A model generated the notes under the pieces. The model saw only the letters and a program-made list of their open reading frames with translations. It was not told the origin of the DNA and ran no database searches. A program made the position numbers and the translations under genes. A stretch of 64,000 nucleotides of DNA from Acetoanaerobium noterae. Lineage in GTDB: Bacteria > Bacillota > Clostridia > Peptostreptococcales > Filifactoraceae. Below, piece by piece: positions 56,425 to 64,000 of the stretch (the stretch's first letter is position 1; each line of letters begins with the position of its first letter). Location: contig NZ_FUYN01000002.1 in the NCBI RefSeq assembly GCF_900168025.1, forward strand, positions 23,862-87,861, in the 5' to 3' direction.

Positions 56425-58668
56425 ATGGCTGAATTACTAGCTCCAGCTGGAAATATGGAGGCTTTAATAGCTGCAATTTCTAATGGATGTGATGCGATAT
56501 ATTTAGGAATGCAAAAATTTGGAGCACGTGCATACTCATCAAATTTTGATTTTGAATCGTTAAAAGAAGCTATTTCTTATGCTCATCTTAGAAATGTCAA
56601 AATTTATGTAACTATGAATACCATAGTTTTTGAAAATGAAATTGAAGCTATGAAGCAGCAGATGCATCAATTAAATGAAATAGGAGTTGATGCAATTATT
56701 GTTGCCGACCTTGCGGCTTTTGATTATTTAGTTAACAACTTTGTGGATATGGAAGCGCATTGCTCAACCCAAATGGGGATAGATGATTTAGACGGGACTT
56801 TATTGTTCAAAGAATTAGGGGCAAAAAGAATAGTTTTGTCTAGGGAAGTTCCCATTGAAAAAGTAAAAAAGATTAAGAAAATAGCACAAATACCTTTGGA
56901 GATTTTTGTTCATGGTGCTTTATGTGTATCTTATTCTGGAAACTGCTTAATGTCAGGGTTAATAGGCTATAGAAGCGGAAATCGTGGAAGATGTGTTGGT
57001 TCATGTCGTAAAGAATATGAAATAATCGATAAGACAGCTGATGAGGCTTTAGGAAAAAATTATATTTTATCCACGAAGGACTTAAACACAATAGATTATA
57101 TTGACGATTTAAAGGAAATTGATTCCTTGAAAATAGAAGGGCGAATGAAAGAACCAGCCTATGTTGCTAATGTAGTATCACGCTACCGAAGAGCTCTAGA
57201 TTATAAAATAACTGAAGAAGATAAAACAAATCTAAGTAAAACTTTTAATAGAACATTTACTAAAGGATATTTATTTCATGAGGATAAGAAAGATATAACA
57301 AATATATTAAGACCAAACAATTATGGTTATGAAATTGGAAGAATTAGTAATATTGTTAAAGGCATGTACGAAATAAAGCTCACAAGACCTTTAAATCAAA
57401 ATGATATTATAAGGATAAGCCATAACAATGAAGATATTGTTCTAACTGTCGTAAAATTGTACGATAAAGAAGGTAAGCTAATAAATAGAGCTAATGATGT
57501 AGGCTATATCAAAATAAAAGAAAAGATTTCTAAGGATGATGTCGTATATTTAACAAAAGATTACTTATATTACAAAGAGCTAGAATCGTCACTAGAAAAA
57601 GAATTTAAGCGTTTTAATTTGGATATTAAGGTGTATGCACAACCAAATTCAAAGCTTATTATAGAAGCAGAAGGCTTGGGTTTTAACTATTTATATGAAG
57701 GCGAAGACATACTAAGTGAAGCAATTAATAATCCAACAACAAAAGAGCAAGTAATAAAACAATTTTCAAGACTAAATGATACAATATTTGAGCTTAATAA
57801 TGTGATTTATGAGGAATGTAATGTATTTATTCCAGCAAAATTGTTAAATGTAGCAAGAAGAGAAATTGTACAAGCTTTGTATGAGCTAAAGCTTAACAGC
57901 AAGAAAAAAAGCATTAAGGCTTTTAAGGCAAAAGAAAAAATAAGCTTTACTCCAAGAGAGCCATTCTTTACTGCTTCTGTAACTTCTAAGGAGCAGTATG
58001 ATGCTTGCGTGAGTTGTGGAATTAAAGAAATTTATTTTGATAATACTGTTAGAAGAAACCAGAATGATTATAAGGAAAAAGAAGGACAATTACTAATTGG
58101 AGGATATGGTGGAATTTACCACTATAGAAAAACAAATCCTTTTATTACGGACTATTCTCTAAATGTTGTTAATTCAGACAGCTGCTACGAATTATTTAAA
58201 TTAGGAGCAAAACGAGTTACGCTATCATACGAATTGAACAAAACGCAAATTGAGGATTTAATAAGTTCTTATTATGAAAAAAATGATGGTTATCCAGCAC
58301 TAGAGATGATTGTATATGGTAGAGCACCTATGATGTTTTCAAAATATTGTCCACTAAAAAAAATGAATCAATGCGGTAGTTGTAAAACTAGGAGCTATGA
58401 GTTAAAAGATGAGCATGGGACATTTCCTATCATTACTCATGATGATTGTACTACAACTATACTTAATGGAAAGATTCTCAATCTTTTAGATGAGGTTCAA
58501 AACATTGAAGGAGTAGAGGCATTTAGATTGAATTTTACGGTTGAGTCTAAAGAACAGGTTATTAAAACCATTAATATGGCAATGAAAAAATTAAAAAGTA
58601 AAGATAATCAAATTATATTTAACAAAGAAACTGACACAAGAGGACATTTCAATAAAGAGATTATGTAG
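56425..58668 (+). CDS. U32-family peptidase/RlhA-like protein
   Basis: This 747-residue protein matches the U32 family. The first part is a TIM-barrel with LLAPAGNMEALIAAISNGCDAIYLG and the family signature EIFVHGALCVSYSGNCLMSG (about 165-185). Cysteines in GNCLMSG and GRCVGSCRKEY probably bind an iron-sulfur cluster. A later cluster of Cys (CPLKKMNQCGSC) is also present. Relatives either hydroxylate 23S rRNA (RlhA) or are called collagenases. GGAGGGG supports ATG 56425. Pairing with a ribosome-acting ABC-F gene favours an RNA or ribosome role (inference). Confidence 0.85.
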   Translation: MAELLAPAGNMEALIAAISNGCDAIYLGMQKFGARAYSSNFDFESLKEAISYAHLRNVKIYVTMNTIVFENEIEAMKQQMHQLNEIGVDAIIVADLAAFDYLVNNFVDMEAHCSTQMGIDDLDGTLLFKELGAKRIVLSREVPIEKVKKIKKIAQIPLEIFVHGALCVSYSGNCLMSGLIGYRSGNRGRCVGSCRKEYEIIDKTADEALGKNYILSTKDLNTIDYIDDLKEIDSLKIEGRMKEPAYVANVVSRYRRALDYKITEEDKTNLSKTFNRTFTKGYLFHEDKKDITNILRPNNYGYEIGRISNIVKGMYEIKLTRPLNQNDIIRISHNNEDIVLTVVKLYDKEGKLINRANDVGYIKIKEKISKDDVVYLTKDYLYYKELESSLEKEFKRFNLDIKVYAQPNSKLIIEAEGLGFNYLYEGEDILSEAINNPTTKEQVIKQFSRLNDTIFELNNVIYEECNVFIPAKLLNVARREIVQALYELKLNSKKKSIKAFKAKEKISFTPREPFFTASVTSKEQYDACVSCGIKEIYFDNTVRRNQNDYKEKEGQLLIGGYGGIYHYRKTNPFITDYSLNVVNSDSCYELFKLGAKRVTLSYELNKTQIEDLISSYYEKNDGYPALEMIVYGRAPMMFSKYCPLKKMNQCGSCKTRSYELKDEHGTFPIITHDDCTTTILNGKILNLLDEVQNIEGVEAFRLNFTVESKEQVIKTINMAMKKLKSKDNQIIFNKETDTRGHFNKEIM

Positions 58669-58707
58669 AAATATCCAAGTTGAAATCTATAAATTGCGTT
58701 TAAAAAT

Positions 58708-58750
58708 AAAATGCTCTTTCGGATTAATAAATCCAAAGGAGCATTTTTTA
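58708..58750. terminator. Terminator between convergent U32 and chemoreceptor genes
   Basis: AAATGCTC pairs with GAGCATTT and an inner GGATT/AATCC stem, followed by T6. Confidence 0.8.
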
Positions 58751-58772
58751 CAAAGGTTTTTAAATTAATAAT

Positions 58773-60395
58773 TTATTGAATTTCTGATAATTCTAAATCG
58801 GCACCTAGAACTCCAACTACTTGCCCGTTATCAAGTATTGGCACTGATATAGTCACGCATGGACTATCAGAACCCAGTGGCACATATACCTCAGAAATAT
58901 AATTGTTTTTAGATGTGAGTGGGTTTTTGTACCACTCTCTAAAAGCAACAGTATCCATCTTAAGGTTGAGGTTTATGTAGTGTAGATTGTGAGTCTCTGG
59001 AGTTGCAGAATATACTACAGATAGATTCTTTTCTTTACTCACAATATCATCTATAGCTTTTTTGTGCTGATTGTAATCCATCCCTGTAAGAGCTGATGTC
59101 AGAGCAAGCTTTTTTAGTTCAGAGATTAAACGATTTATTTCTTTTTTCTTTAACTCGCTAATTACAATTCCTTTGGAAAACTCTTTAACTTGATCGAGTG
59201 CATCCTTTGATGATTTTGTTAATATTTCGCATGAAGACATCATCTGCTCTGCGCTTGAGGTTTGCTCTTCGCAAGCGGCATAAACATTTTGAGTCTGAGA
59301 TGCTATATCGTTTGATAGATTTGATACTTGAGCTAAAGCCTCAGCTATTTTTTCAGATTCCTTGGCTTGGTTTATAGTAATATCTTTGATAGAAGAAATT
59401 TCATTTTCCATTTGAGTTATGTGAGTAGCAGTTTGCTCTATTAGGGTTTTCACCTCTGAAACCATGCTGACGTTTTGAGCTACAGTTGCAGTGTTACTGT
59501 CTATTTGCTCTACTACTAGCTCGGTTTCTTTTACTACTTCATTTACTATTTTGATGATATCCTCTGATGCTAGTCTAGATTCTTCGGCTAGCTTTCTAAC
59601 TTCATTTGCAACCACTGCAAAGCCTTTTCCAGCTTCTCCAGCTCTTGCTGACTCAATAGAAGCATTCAGTGCTAGAAGATTAGTTTGCTCTGAGATTTTA
59701 GTAACTACAGTTATAAAGTTAGATATATTCTCCACTTTTCTTTTCAAATCGTGAATCTTGCTTGCAGAGGTTTTTGTTACATCTCCTGTAAATTCTATTC
59801 CATCTAGGAGCTTATCCACATACTGCTTTACATCGTTTACACTTTTTTCTACTGTAACAGATAGCTTGTAGTTATGCTCACATTTATCAGCTATAGAGCT
59901 TGCATGCTTTGTCATTTCAGATGAATTTTCAGTTATTTCATCTATATGTTCCTTTTGCTCAGTAGAGCCATAAGCTATTTTTTCAACGGCATGACTGATG
60001 TTTGAAGAGACCTCGTTGTTGATTTCGAGCTGGTGATATACCTTTTCGCTTTCATAAGCACTTTGCTCGCCAGAAACCTTCATTTTAGCAATCATATGAT
60101 TTACTGCCAGCATGATTTTATCAAGCTCAGCAGCTACCTCTCCCATTTCGCCAGTAGCTCCTAGTTTCATTTTGAAATTATAGCCGTAATCTCCAGATAC
60201 TACAGCTTTTAGACCGTTTATTAAGTCTTTGTTTGAAGTTATGCCTGAAGAAGCGGATATGTATATAGCAATAGCTATAAGTAGCACGATTATTACTAGA
60301 GCTGGAACTAAACCTAGCATCTGATTTCCGTAAGCATAACCTACGCCGCTTCCTAGCAGTATAGATATCAGCATGAATATCGTATTTTTATTCAT
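58773..60395 (-). CDS. Chemoreceptor with C-terminal sensor-like domain
   Basis: This 540-residue protein has two close membrane helices at about 5-22 and 28-48 with almost no outside loop. A HAMP-like segment and the signalling domain follow (tip [19 protein letters not shown], about 240). Unlike standard receptors, about 120 more residues follow the signalling helices. They include [25 protein letters not shown] and [21 protein letters not shown], the typical last strands of a Cache/PDC fold. The sensor would therefore be cytoplasmic and at the C-terminal end. AAGGGAGGTAAAAA precedes the ATG. The ligand is unknown. Confidence 0.85.
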   Translation of the reverse strand: MNKNTIFMLISILLGSGVGYAYGNQMLGLVPALVIIVLLIAIAIYISASSGITSNKDLINGLKAVVSGDYGYNFKMKLGATGEMGEVAAELDKIMLAVNHMIAKMKVSGEQSAYESEKVYHQLEINNEVSSNISHAVEKIAYGSTEQKEHIDEITENSSEMTKHASSIADKCEHNYKLSVTVEKSVNDVKQYVDKLLDGIEFTGDVTKTSASKIHDLKRKVENISNFITVVTKISEQTNLLALNASIESARAGEAGKGFAVVANEVRKLAEESRLASEDIIKIVNEVVKETELVVEQIDSNTATVAQNVSMVSEVKTLIEQTATHITQMENEISSIKDITINQAKESEKIAEALAQVSNLSNDIASQTQNVYAACEEQTSSAEQMMSSCEILTKSSKDALDQVKEFSKGIVISELKKKEINRLISELKKLALTSALTGMDYNQHKKAIDDIVSKEKNLSVVYSATPETHNLHYINLNLKMDTVAFREWYKNPLTSKNNYISEVYVPLGSDSPCVTISVPILDNGQVVGVLGADLELSEIQ

Positions 60396-60647
60396 TTTTT
60401 ACCTCCCTTTACACTATTTATTATGAATCCTTACATCGTAGTATTATGTATTAGACAATATGTTACAAATGGATTAGGATATATTGACTACATTTTAACA
60501 TAAATTATATTTACTTCATATATATATAAAGTAAATTATATAACAAGTATAAAAAATAATCATAGATTAGGATATCAATACTGATTTTAGGCTAAAAAGA
60601 GAGAAAACTTTGTAAAATTAAAAGACCGATAAAAAAGAGCATAAAAA

Positions 60648-60697
60648 ACTTCCAGTTAGATAAGTCGTCTATTATAAGACCTTATCTAACTGGAAGT
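60648..60697 (-). terminator. Terminator of the pdxS-pdxT operon
   Basis: A 17-base stem (ACTTCCAGTTAGATAAG and its complement) is followed on the minus strand by T6. The 250 bases between this and the chemoreceptor start hold only A/T-rich sequence with that gene's promoter. Confidence 0.85.
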
Positions 60698-60735
60698 ATA
60701 AAGTTAAAATTTGATAGTGGTTTTGTATTGTTTTT

Positions 60736-61311
60736 TTAGTTTATAACGAGATTGTTTATAAAGTACTCAAGCCACAGGGTTTCATCTGTAAGCTCAGGAT
60801 GAAAGGATGTAACCATCATATTTTCTTGCCTTGCAGCTACTATATTTTCGTCTACAGTATGAAGCGCTTTTGCAGTATTTCCTATGGCTTCAATATATGG
60901 AGCTCTTATAAAAACTAGCTTTGATGGCTTGTCATCCAGTGCTTTTATATTATCTACAGTGATAAAGCTATCTAGCTGACTTCCATAGGCATTTCTTTTG
61001 ACAGTGATATCCATGCAGCCAAGATGAACTGTAGGGTCGTCTACTAGTTTTTTGGCTAGTAATATCATTCCTGCGCAGGTACCCCAAACAGGAAACCCAG
61101 ATTCTATTTTTTCCTTTAGAGCTTGCTTCATATCAAAATCGACTAGTAGTTTTCCGATTGCAGTGCTTTCTCCACCAGGAAGAATTATTCCATCGATACC
61201 TTCAAGCTGCTCTTTTCTTCGTATTTCTACAGCTTTATGACCTAGCTTTTCTATATGATTTACATGCTCGATAAAAGCTCCTTGAAGAGCGAGAACCCCT
61301 ATTGTTTTCAT
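60736..61311 (-). CDS. pdxT: Pyridoxal 5'-phosphate synthase glutaminase subunit
   Basis: This class I glutamine amidotransferase supplies ammonia to PdxS for vitamin B6 (PLP) synthesis. The triad is visible: Cys in WGTCAGMI (about residue 78), and His and Glu in SFHPELT (about 169-171). The oxyanion loop GGEST (about 46-50) is also present. The length of 191 is normal. Its ATG lies one base after the pdxS stop, with AGAGG in the pdxS end as ribosome site. PLP supply matters here because several PLP enzymes (SpeA, the racemase) are encoded nearby. Confidence 0.96.
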   Translation of the reverse strand: MKTIGVLALQGAFIEHVNHIEKLGHKAVEIRRKEQLEGIDGIILPGGESTAIGKLLVDFDMKQALKEKIESGFPVWGTCAGMILLAKKLVDDPTVHLGCMDITVKRNAYGSQLDSFITVDNIKALDDKPSKLVFIRAPYIEAIGNTAKALHTVDENIVAARQENMMVTSFHPELTDETLWLEYFINNLVIN

Positions 61312-61312
61312 A

Positions 61313-62191
61313 TTAATAACCTCTGTCTGCCATTATATCGTCTTTCGCTATAGAATATACATTTATACCTACCATAGCTTCGCCTAGATTTTCTGATACC
61401 TCAGCCAATATTTTAGGGTCATTGTAATTTGTTACAGCTTTTACTATGGCTGCAGCTCTCTTTCTTGGATCTCCAGATTTAAATATTCCAGAGCCTACAA
61501 ACACACCATCACAGCCTAACTGCATCATCATAGCAGCATCGGCAGGAGTGGCTACTCCACCAGCAGCAAAATTTACAACAGGAAGCTTTCCGTGCTCATG
61601 TACATAAGTCACTAGCTCTATAGGAGCCTGAAGCTCTTTAGCTGCATTCATCAGCTCTTCCTTAGTAAGTCCCTGTATACGTCTTATCTCACTGTTCATC
61701 ATACGCATATGGCGAACTGCTTCAATTACATCGCCTGTTCCAGGCTCTCCTTTAGTACGAATCATAGAAGCACCTTCTCCGATTCTTCTAAGAGCCTCTC
61801 CAAGATTCTTTGCTCCGCATACAAAAGGCACATTAAAGGCTTTTTTATCTATGTGGAGACTAGGATCTGCTGGTGTAAGCACTTCGCTTTCATCTATGTA
61901 ATCCACGCTCAGAGCTTCTAAAATCTGAGCCTCTACAAAATGCCCTATACGAACCTTTGCCATTACTGGTATAGATACAGCAGCTTGAATTTCTTTTATC
62001 ATTTTAGGGTCAGAGGCTCTAGCTACTCCGCCATCTTTACGAATATCAGCAGGTACTCTTTCTAATGCCATAACTGCACAAGCTCCAGCTTCTTCAGCTA
62101 TTTTAGCCTCCTGTGCATTTGTTACATCCATGATTACTCCGCCCTTTAGCATCTGAGCTAAGTTTTTGTTTAAGTCATAACGATTTTCCAT
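61313..62191 (-). CDS. pdxS: Pyridoxal 5'-phosphate synthase PdxS subunit
   Basis: This TIM-barrel synthase makes PLP from ribose 5-phosphate, glyceraldehyde 3-phosphate and ammonia. The catalytic lysines lie in [10 protein letters not shown] and RTKGEPGTG (about residues 80 and 148). The phosphate-binding loops [10 protein letters not shown] and [14 protein letters not shown] are conserved. The length of 292 is normal. AAGGAGGCAATACA precedes the ATG. It is the first gene of a two-gene operon. A nested inverted repeat lies in its leader. Confidence 0.97.
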   Translation of the reverse strand: MENRYDLNKNLAQMLKGGVIMDVTNAQEAKIAEEAGACAVMALERVPADIRKDGGVARASDPKMIKEIQAAVSIPVMAKVRIGHFVEAQILEALSVDYIDESEVLTPADPSLHIDKKAFNVPFVCGAKNLGEALRRIGEGASMIRTKGEPGTGDVIEAVRHMRMMNSEIRRIQGLTKEELMNAAKELQAPIELVTYVHEHGKLPVVNFAAGGVATPADAAMMMQLGCDGVFVGSGIFKSGDPRKRAAAIVKAVTNYNDPKILAEVSENLGEAMVGINVYSIAKDDIMADRGY

Positions 62192-62220
62192 TGTATTGCC
62201 TCCTTTATGTAAGTGTATCG

Positions 62221-62283
62221 ATAATTGTATTGGTGTTACTCCTATATATTTCCATATTATTTGGAAAATTACAATACAATTAT
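62221..62283 (-). promoter_or_regulatory. Inverted repeat upstream of pdxS
   Basis: ATAATTGTATTG at 62221-62232 is the exact complement of CAATACAATTAT at 62272-62283. A smaller TTTCCA/TGGAAA-like repeat lies between them. A TTGTAT hexamer lies in the outer repeat on the minus strand, so this may be an operator over the promoter or a leader hairpin. No PdxR gene is nearby. Confidence 0.45.
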
Positions 62284-62328
62284 GATAAACTTACTAAAAA
62301 AGGAGAATTGAATCGATACGCATCTAGA

Positions 62329-63144
62329 TTAATTATTTATACTATTTGCATATCCTAGCTCTATAAGAAGCTGACTTAAAGATGCTCCGTCTATATATAC
62401 CTCTGCTATTACAGTGTCTTTATCTAGATTTTGAGTAACCTTTATGCTTACATTTCCGGAAGCTAAAAGCTCTTTAATTTCATCTAGCTTAGGATTTGAA
62501 ATACTGCCTAAGATACAAGCTCCACCAGTGTTTAAAAGCTTATTGTCTTCATTTGAGCACACTACATTTGCAAGCTGAACTTTTTTAATTTGACCATCGA
62601 TATTCATCTCTAGGGTAGTAATATCTAGTACCTTTATTGAGCTATCAGCAGCTTTAGCTTCTGCCATAGTCATATTAACAGGGTCAGAGTGCACATATAC
62701 ATTCATACGAACAGGGTCCCACTTAATATCGTAATTCAGAGCATTTGCAACAAAGCTAAGAGGAACCATAGTTCTACCATTCACTATTATAGGGGGATAG
62801 TCTAGATGCATAGGATTATCATCTATATATGCTAGCTTGCTATTTATAGATAGCCTTATAATAGAAGCTTGTTTTCTTATGATTACGCTTTGATTTCGCT
62901 CATTCCAAGTGATTTTGCAGCTAAGAGCATTTCCTATAGCAGAAATGGGAACTAGAGTTCTACCACTTCTTATTATAGGAGGAACGTCCATTTTTAGGGG
63001 CTTATTATCTATGTAGACACCTATGCTGTGGTTTGCATACACTGGAGATGAACCATAAGAAAAAGTAAAAATTGATATGAGAATAATAGTGATAATTCCG
63101 AGCTTATGCAGAAAAGATTTAAATAAAATGTTGTTTTTCTTCAT
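62329..63144 (-). CDS. Secreted copper-amine-oxidase-like stalk-domain protein
   Basis: This is a 271-residue exported protein. The first 38 residues are a signal peptide ending near VYANHS. Residues 38-150 are a stalk domain of the Cu-amine-oxidase N-terminal type, with the doubled motif DVPPIIRSGRTLVPISAIG and DYPPIIVNGRTMVPLSFVA. The last 110 residues look like a thermonuclease/SNase-type barrel (VIAEVYIDGASLSQLLIELGYA), but catalytic Arg/Glu residues are not evident, so activity is doubtful. AGGAGAACTTTAT precedes the ATG. Likely wall-associated; function unknown. Confidence 0.75.
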   Translation of the reverse strand: MKKNNILFKSFLHKLGIITIILISIFTFSYGSSPVYANHSIGVYIDNKPLKMDVPPIIRSGRTLVPISAIGNALSCKITWNERNQSVIIRKQASIIRLSINSKLAYIDDNPMHLDYPPIIVNGRTMVPLSFVANALNYDIKWDPVRMNVYVHSDPVNMTMAEAKAADSSIKVLDITTLEMNIDGQIKKVQLANVVCSNEDNKLLNTGGACILGSISNPKLDEIKELLASGNVSIKVTQNLDKDTVIAEVYIDGASLSQLLIELGYANSINN

Positions 63145-63235
63145 ATAAAGTTCTCCTCTAAAATATTTAAAAAATTATTAATTTAATAGTATACTAACCT
63201 AGAGGTCATTACAAGGGTCAAAGGTTACAATATTA

Positions 63236-63264
63236 TTGACAATCAGTGGATTTTTGTATAAAAT
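63236..63264 (+). promoter_or_regulatory. Sigma-A promoter of tadA
   Basis: A perfect TTGACA is followed by TAAAAT after 17 bases, just before the ribosome site. Confidence 0.65.
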
Positions 63265-63279
63265 GATACGAGGCGATTT

Positions 63280-63753
63280 ATGATGAATAAAGATTTTTTT
63301 ATGAGAGAAGCTTTGAAAGAAGCTTTAAAAAGCTATAGCATAAATGAGGTTCCAATCGGATGCGTAATAGTCAAGGATGGAGAAATCATAGCAAGAGCTC
63401 ATAACAATAGGGAGCAAAATAAAGATCCTCTAGGACATGCAGAGCTAATAGCAATAAAAAAAGCAGCTAAGCATCTAGGTGGATGGAGACTAGTTGGCTG
63501 TGATATGTACGTTACTCTAGAGCCATGCATCATGTGTAGTGGGGCAATCATGGATTCACGTATAGAGAATCTCTACATAGGAGCAATAGACCCTAAAAGA
63601 GGATGTGTATCGAGCTATCTGCCTATTTTAAAGGACAGAATGATTCCTCATAATGTAAACTATGAATATATCAAGACTATCAGTCCGTACATCATAAAGA
63701 GATTTTTTAGGCATCTAAGAAAAGCCAAAAAGAAAACCTTAATAGGTAGTTAA
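63280..63753 (+). CDS. tadA: tRNA-specific adenosine deaminase
   Basis: This zinc enzyme converts A34 to inosine in tRNA-Arg(ACG). At 157 residues it has the usual size. The motifs are HAELIAI (zinc His and catalytic Glu, about residue 56) and the zinc cysteines in EPCIMCSGAI (about 86-89). The C-terminal basic segment (RFFRHLRKAKKK) is typical for tRNA binding. GAGGCG precedes the start; ATG 63280 and 63283 are both possible. It lies beside tRNA-Ser, an arrangement common in Clostridia upstream of dnaX, which is not in the window. Confidence 0.93.
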   Translation: MMNKDFFMREALKEALKSYSINEVPIGCVIVKDGEIIARAHNNREQNKDPLGHAELIAIKKAAKHLGGWRLVGCDMYVTLEPCIMCSGAIMDSRIENLYIGAIDPKRGCVSSYLPILKDRMIPHNVNYEYIKTISPYIIKRFFRHLRKAKKKTLIGS

Positions 63754-63834
63754 AGAAGAATACACAAAATGTATTACAGCAAACAAATGATATAGATAAA
63801 ATTCCAATAATTGATGCACTAATTAATAAACTAT

Positions 63835-63924
63835 GGAGAGATGTCCGAGTGGTTTAAGGAGCTCGCCTGGAAAGCGGGTATACGGGGAACTGTATCGGGG
63901 GTTCGAATCCCCCTCTCTCCGCCA
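63835..63924 (+). tRNA. tRNA-Ser (anticodon GGA)
   Basis: This 90-base tRNA has acceptor stem GGAGAGA/TCTCTCC, anticodon loop CTGGAAA (anticodon GGA), a long variable arm as expected for serine, a T loop GTTCGAATC and an encoded CCA. Confidence 0.96.
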
Positions 63925-63937
63925 ATAAATTAATGTG

Positions 63938-63980
63938 ACCTTGTATTTGACCGTAACGGTTGAAAATACAAGGTTTTTTA
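63938..63980 (+). terminator. Terminator after tRNA-Ser
   Basis: ACCTTGTATTT pairs with AAATACAAGGT, with an inner ACCGT/ACGGT stem, followed by T6. Confidence 0.85.
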
Positions 63981-64000
63981 TTTTCCACATTTTCCGCATA

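Overview
The window is low-GC, densely coded bacterial chromosome from a motile, amino-acid-fermenting anaerobe of the class Clostridia. The gene set would fit Acetoanaerobium/Clostridium sticklandii-like Peptostreptococcaceae: an ornithine racemase-type enzyme, polyamine genes, rubrerythrin, amino-acid transporters, corrinoid methyltransferases and many chemoreceptors. That placement is inference from gene content; there is no 16S gene here. Codons are A/T-rich (Arg mostly AGA), Shine-Dalgarno sites are strong, and most transcription units end in clear hairpin terminators. I see no insertion sequence, prophage, CRISPR array or integrase.

Layout. 0.1-2.7 kb: an OpuB/OpuC-like osmolyte ABC importer. 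2.7-7.0 kb: two membrane chemoreceptors converging on a shared terminator. 7.2-13.4 kb: a large BTAD/AAA/TPR regulator, a secreted beta-helix lipoprotein and the Ser/Thr symporter SstT. 13.5-14.7 kb: a tiny promoter/28-codon ORF/double-hairpin unit and a soluble chemoreceptor. 14.9-20.4 kb: polyamine block with arginine decarboxylase (speA) and the speD-speE-speB operon (arginine to agmatine to putrescine to spermidine), with a racemase gene divergent from speA. 20.9-24.7 kb: UPF0182 membrane protein and an MscS channel. 25-29 kb: rubrerythrin, a T-box leader with serS, and a cytoplasmic alpha-amylase. 29-30.5 kb: an SOS-controlled Y-family polymerase overlapping a 57-residue YolD-like gene. 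30.7-38.8 kb: a YjeM-type amino-acid permease, several small or poorly known genes, an AlbA_2 regulator, tRNA-Arg and a guanine-deaminase-like enzyme.

39.0-50.3 kb is the most interesting region. It is one apparent operon: DUF169 protein, SsuA/TauA-type ABC importer, CobW-type GTPase, four UroD/MtaA-family methyltransferase-like proteins, one corrinoid protein and a RACo-type corrinoid reactivase. It looks like a self-contained system that imports an unknown small methylated compound and transfers its methyl group through one corrinoid protein. The substrate cannot be read from the sequence.

50.5-64 kb: a small basic protein, an ABC exporter, a chemoreceptor with an N-terminal H-NOX heme domain carrying the complete O2-binding residue set, an ABC-F ATPase with a U32 peptidase, an unusual chemoreceptor with a C-terminal sensor-like domain, the PLP synthase pair pdxS-pdxT, a stalk-domain secreted protein, tadA and tRNA-Ser. 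Five chemoreceptors in 64 kb point to a strongly chemotactic lifestyle.
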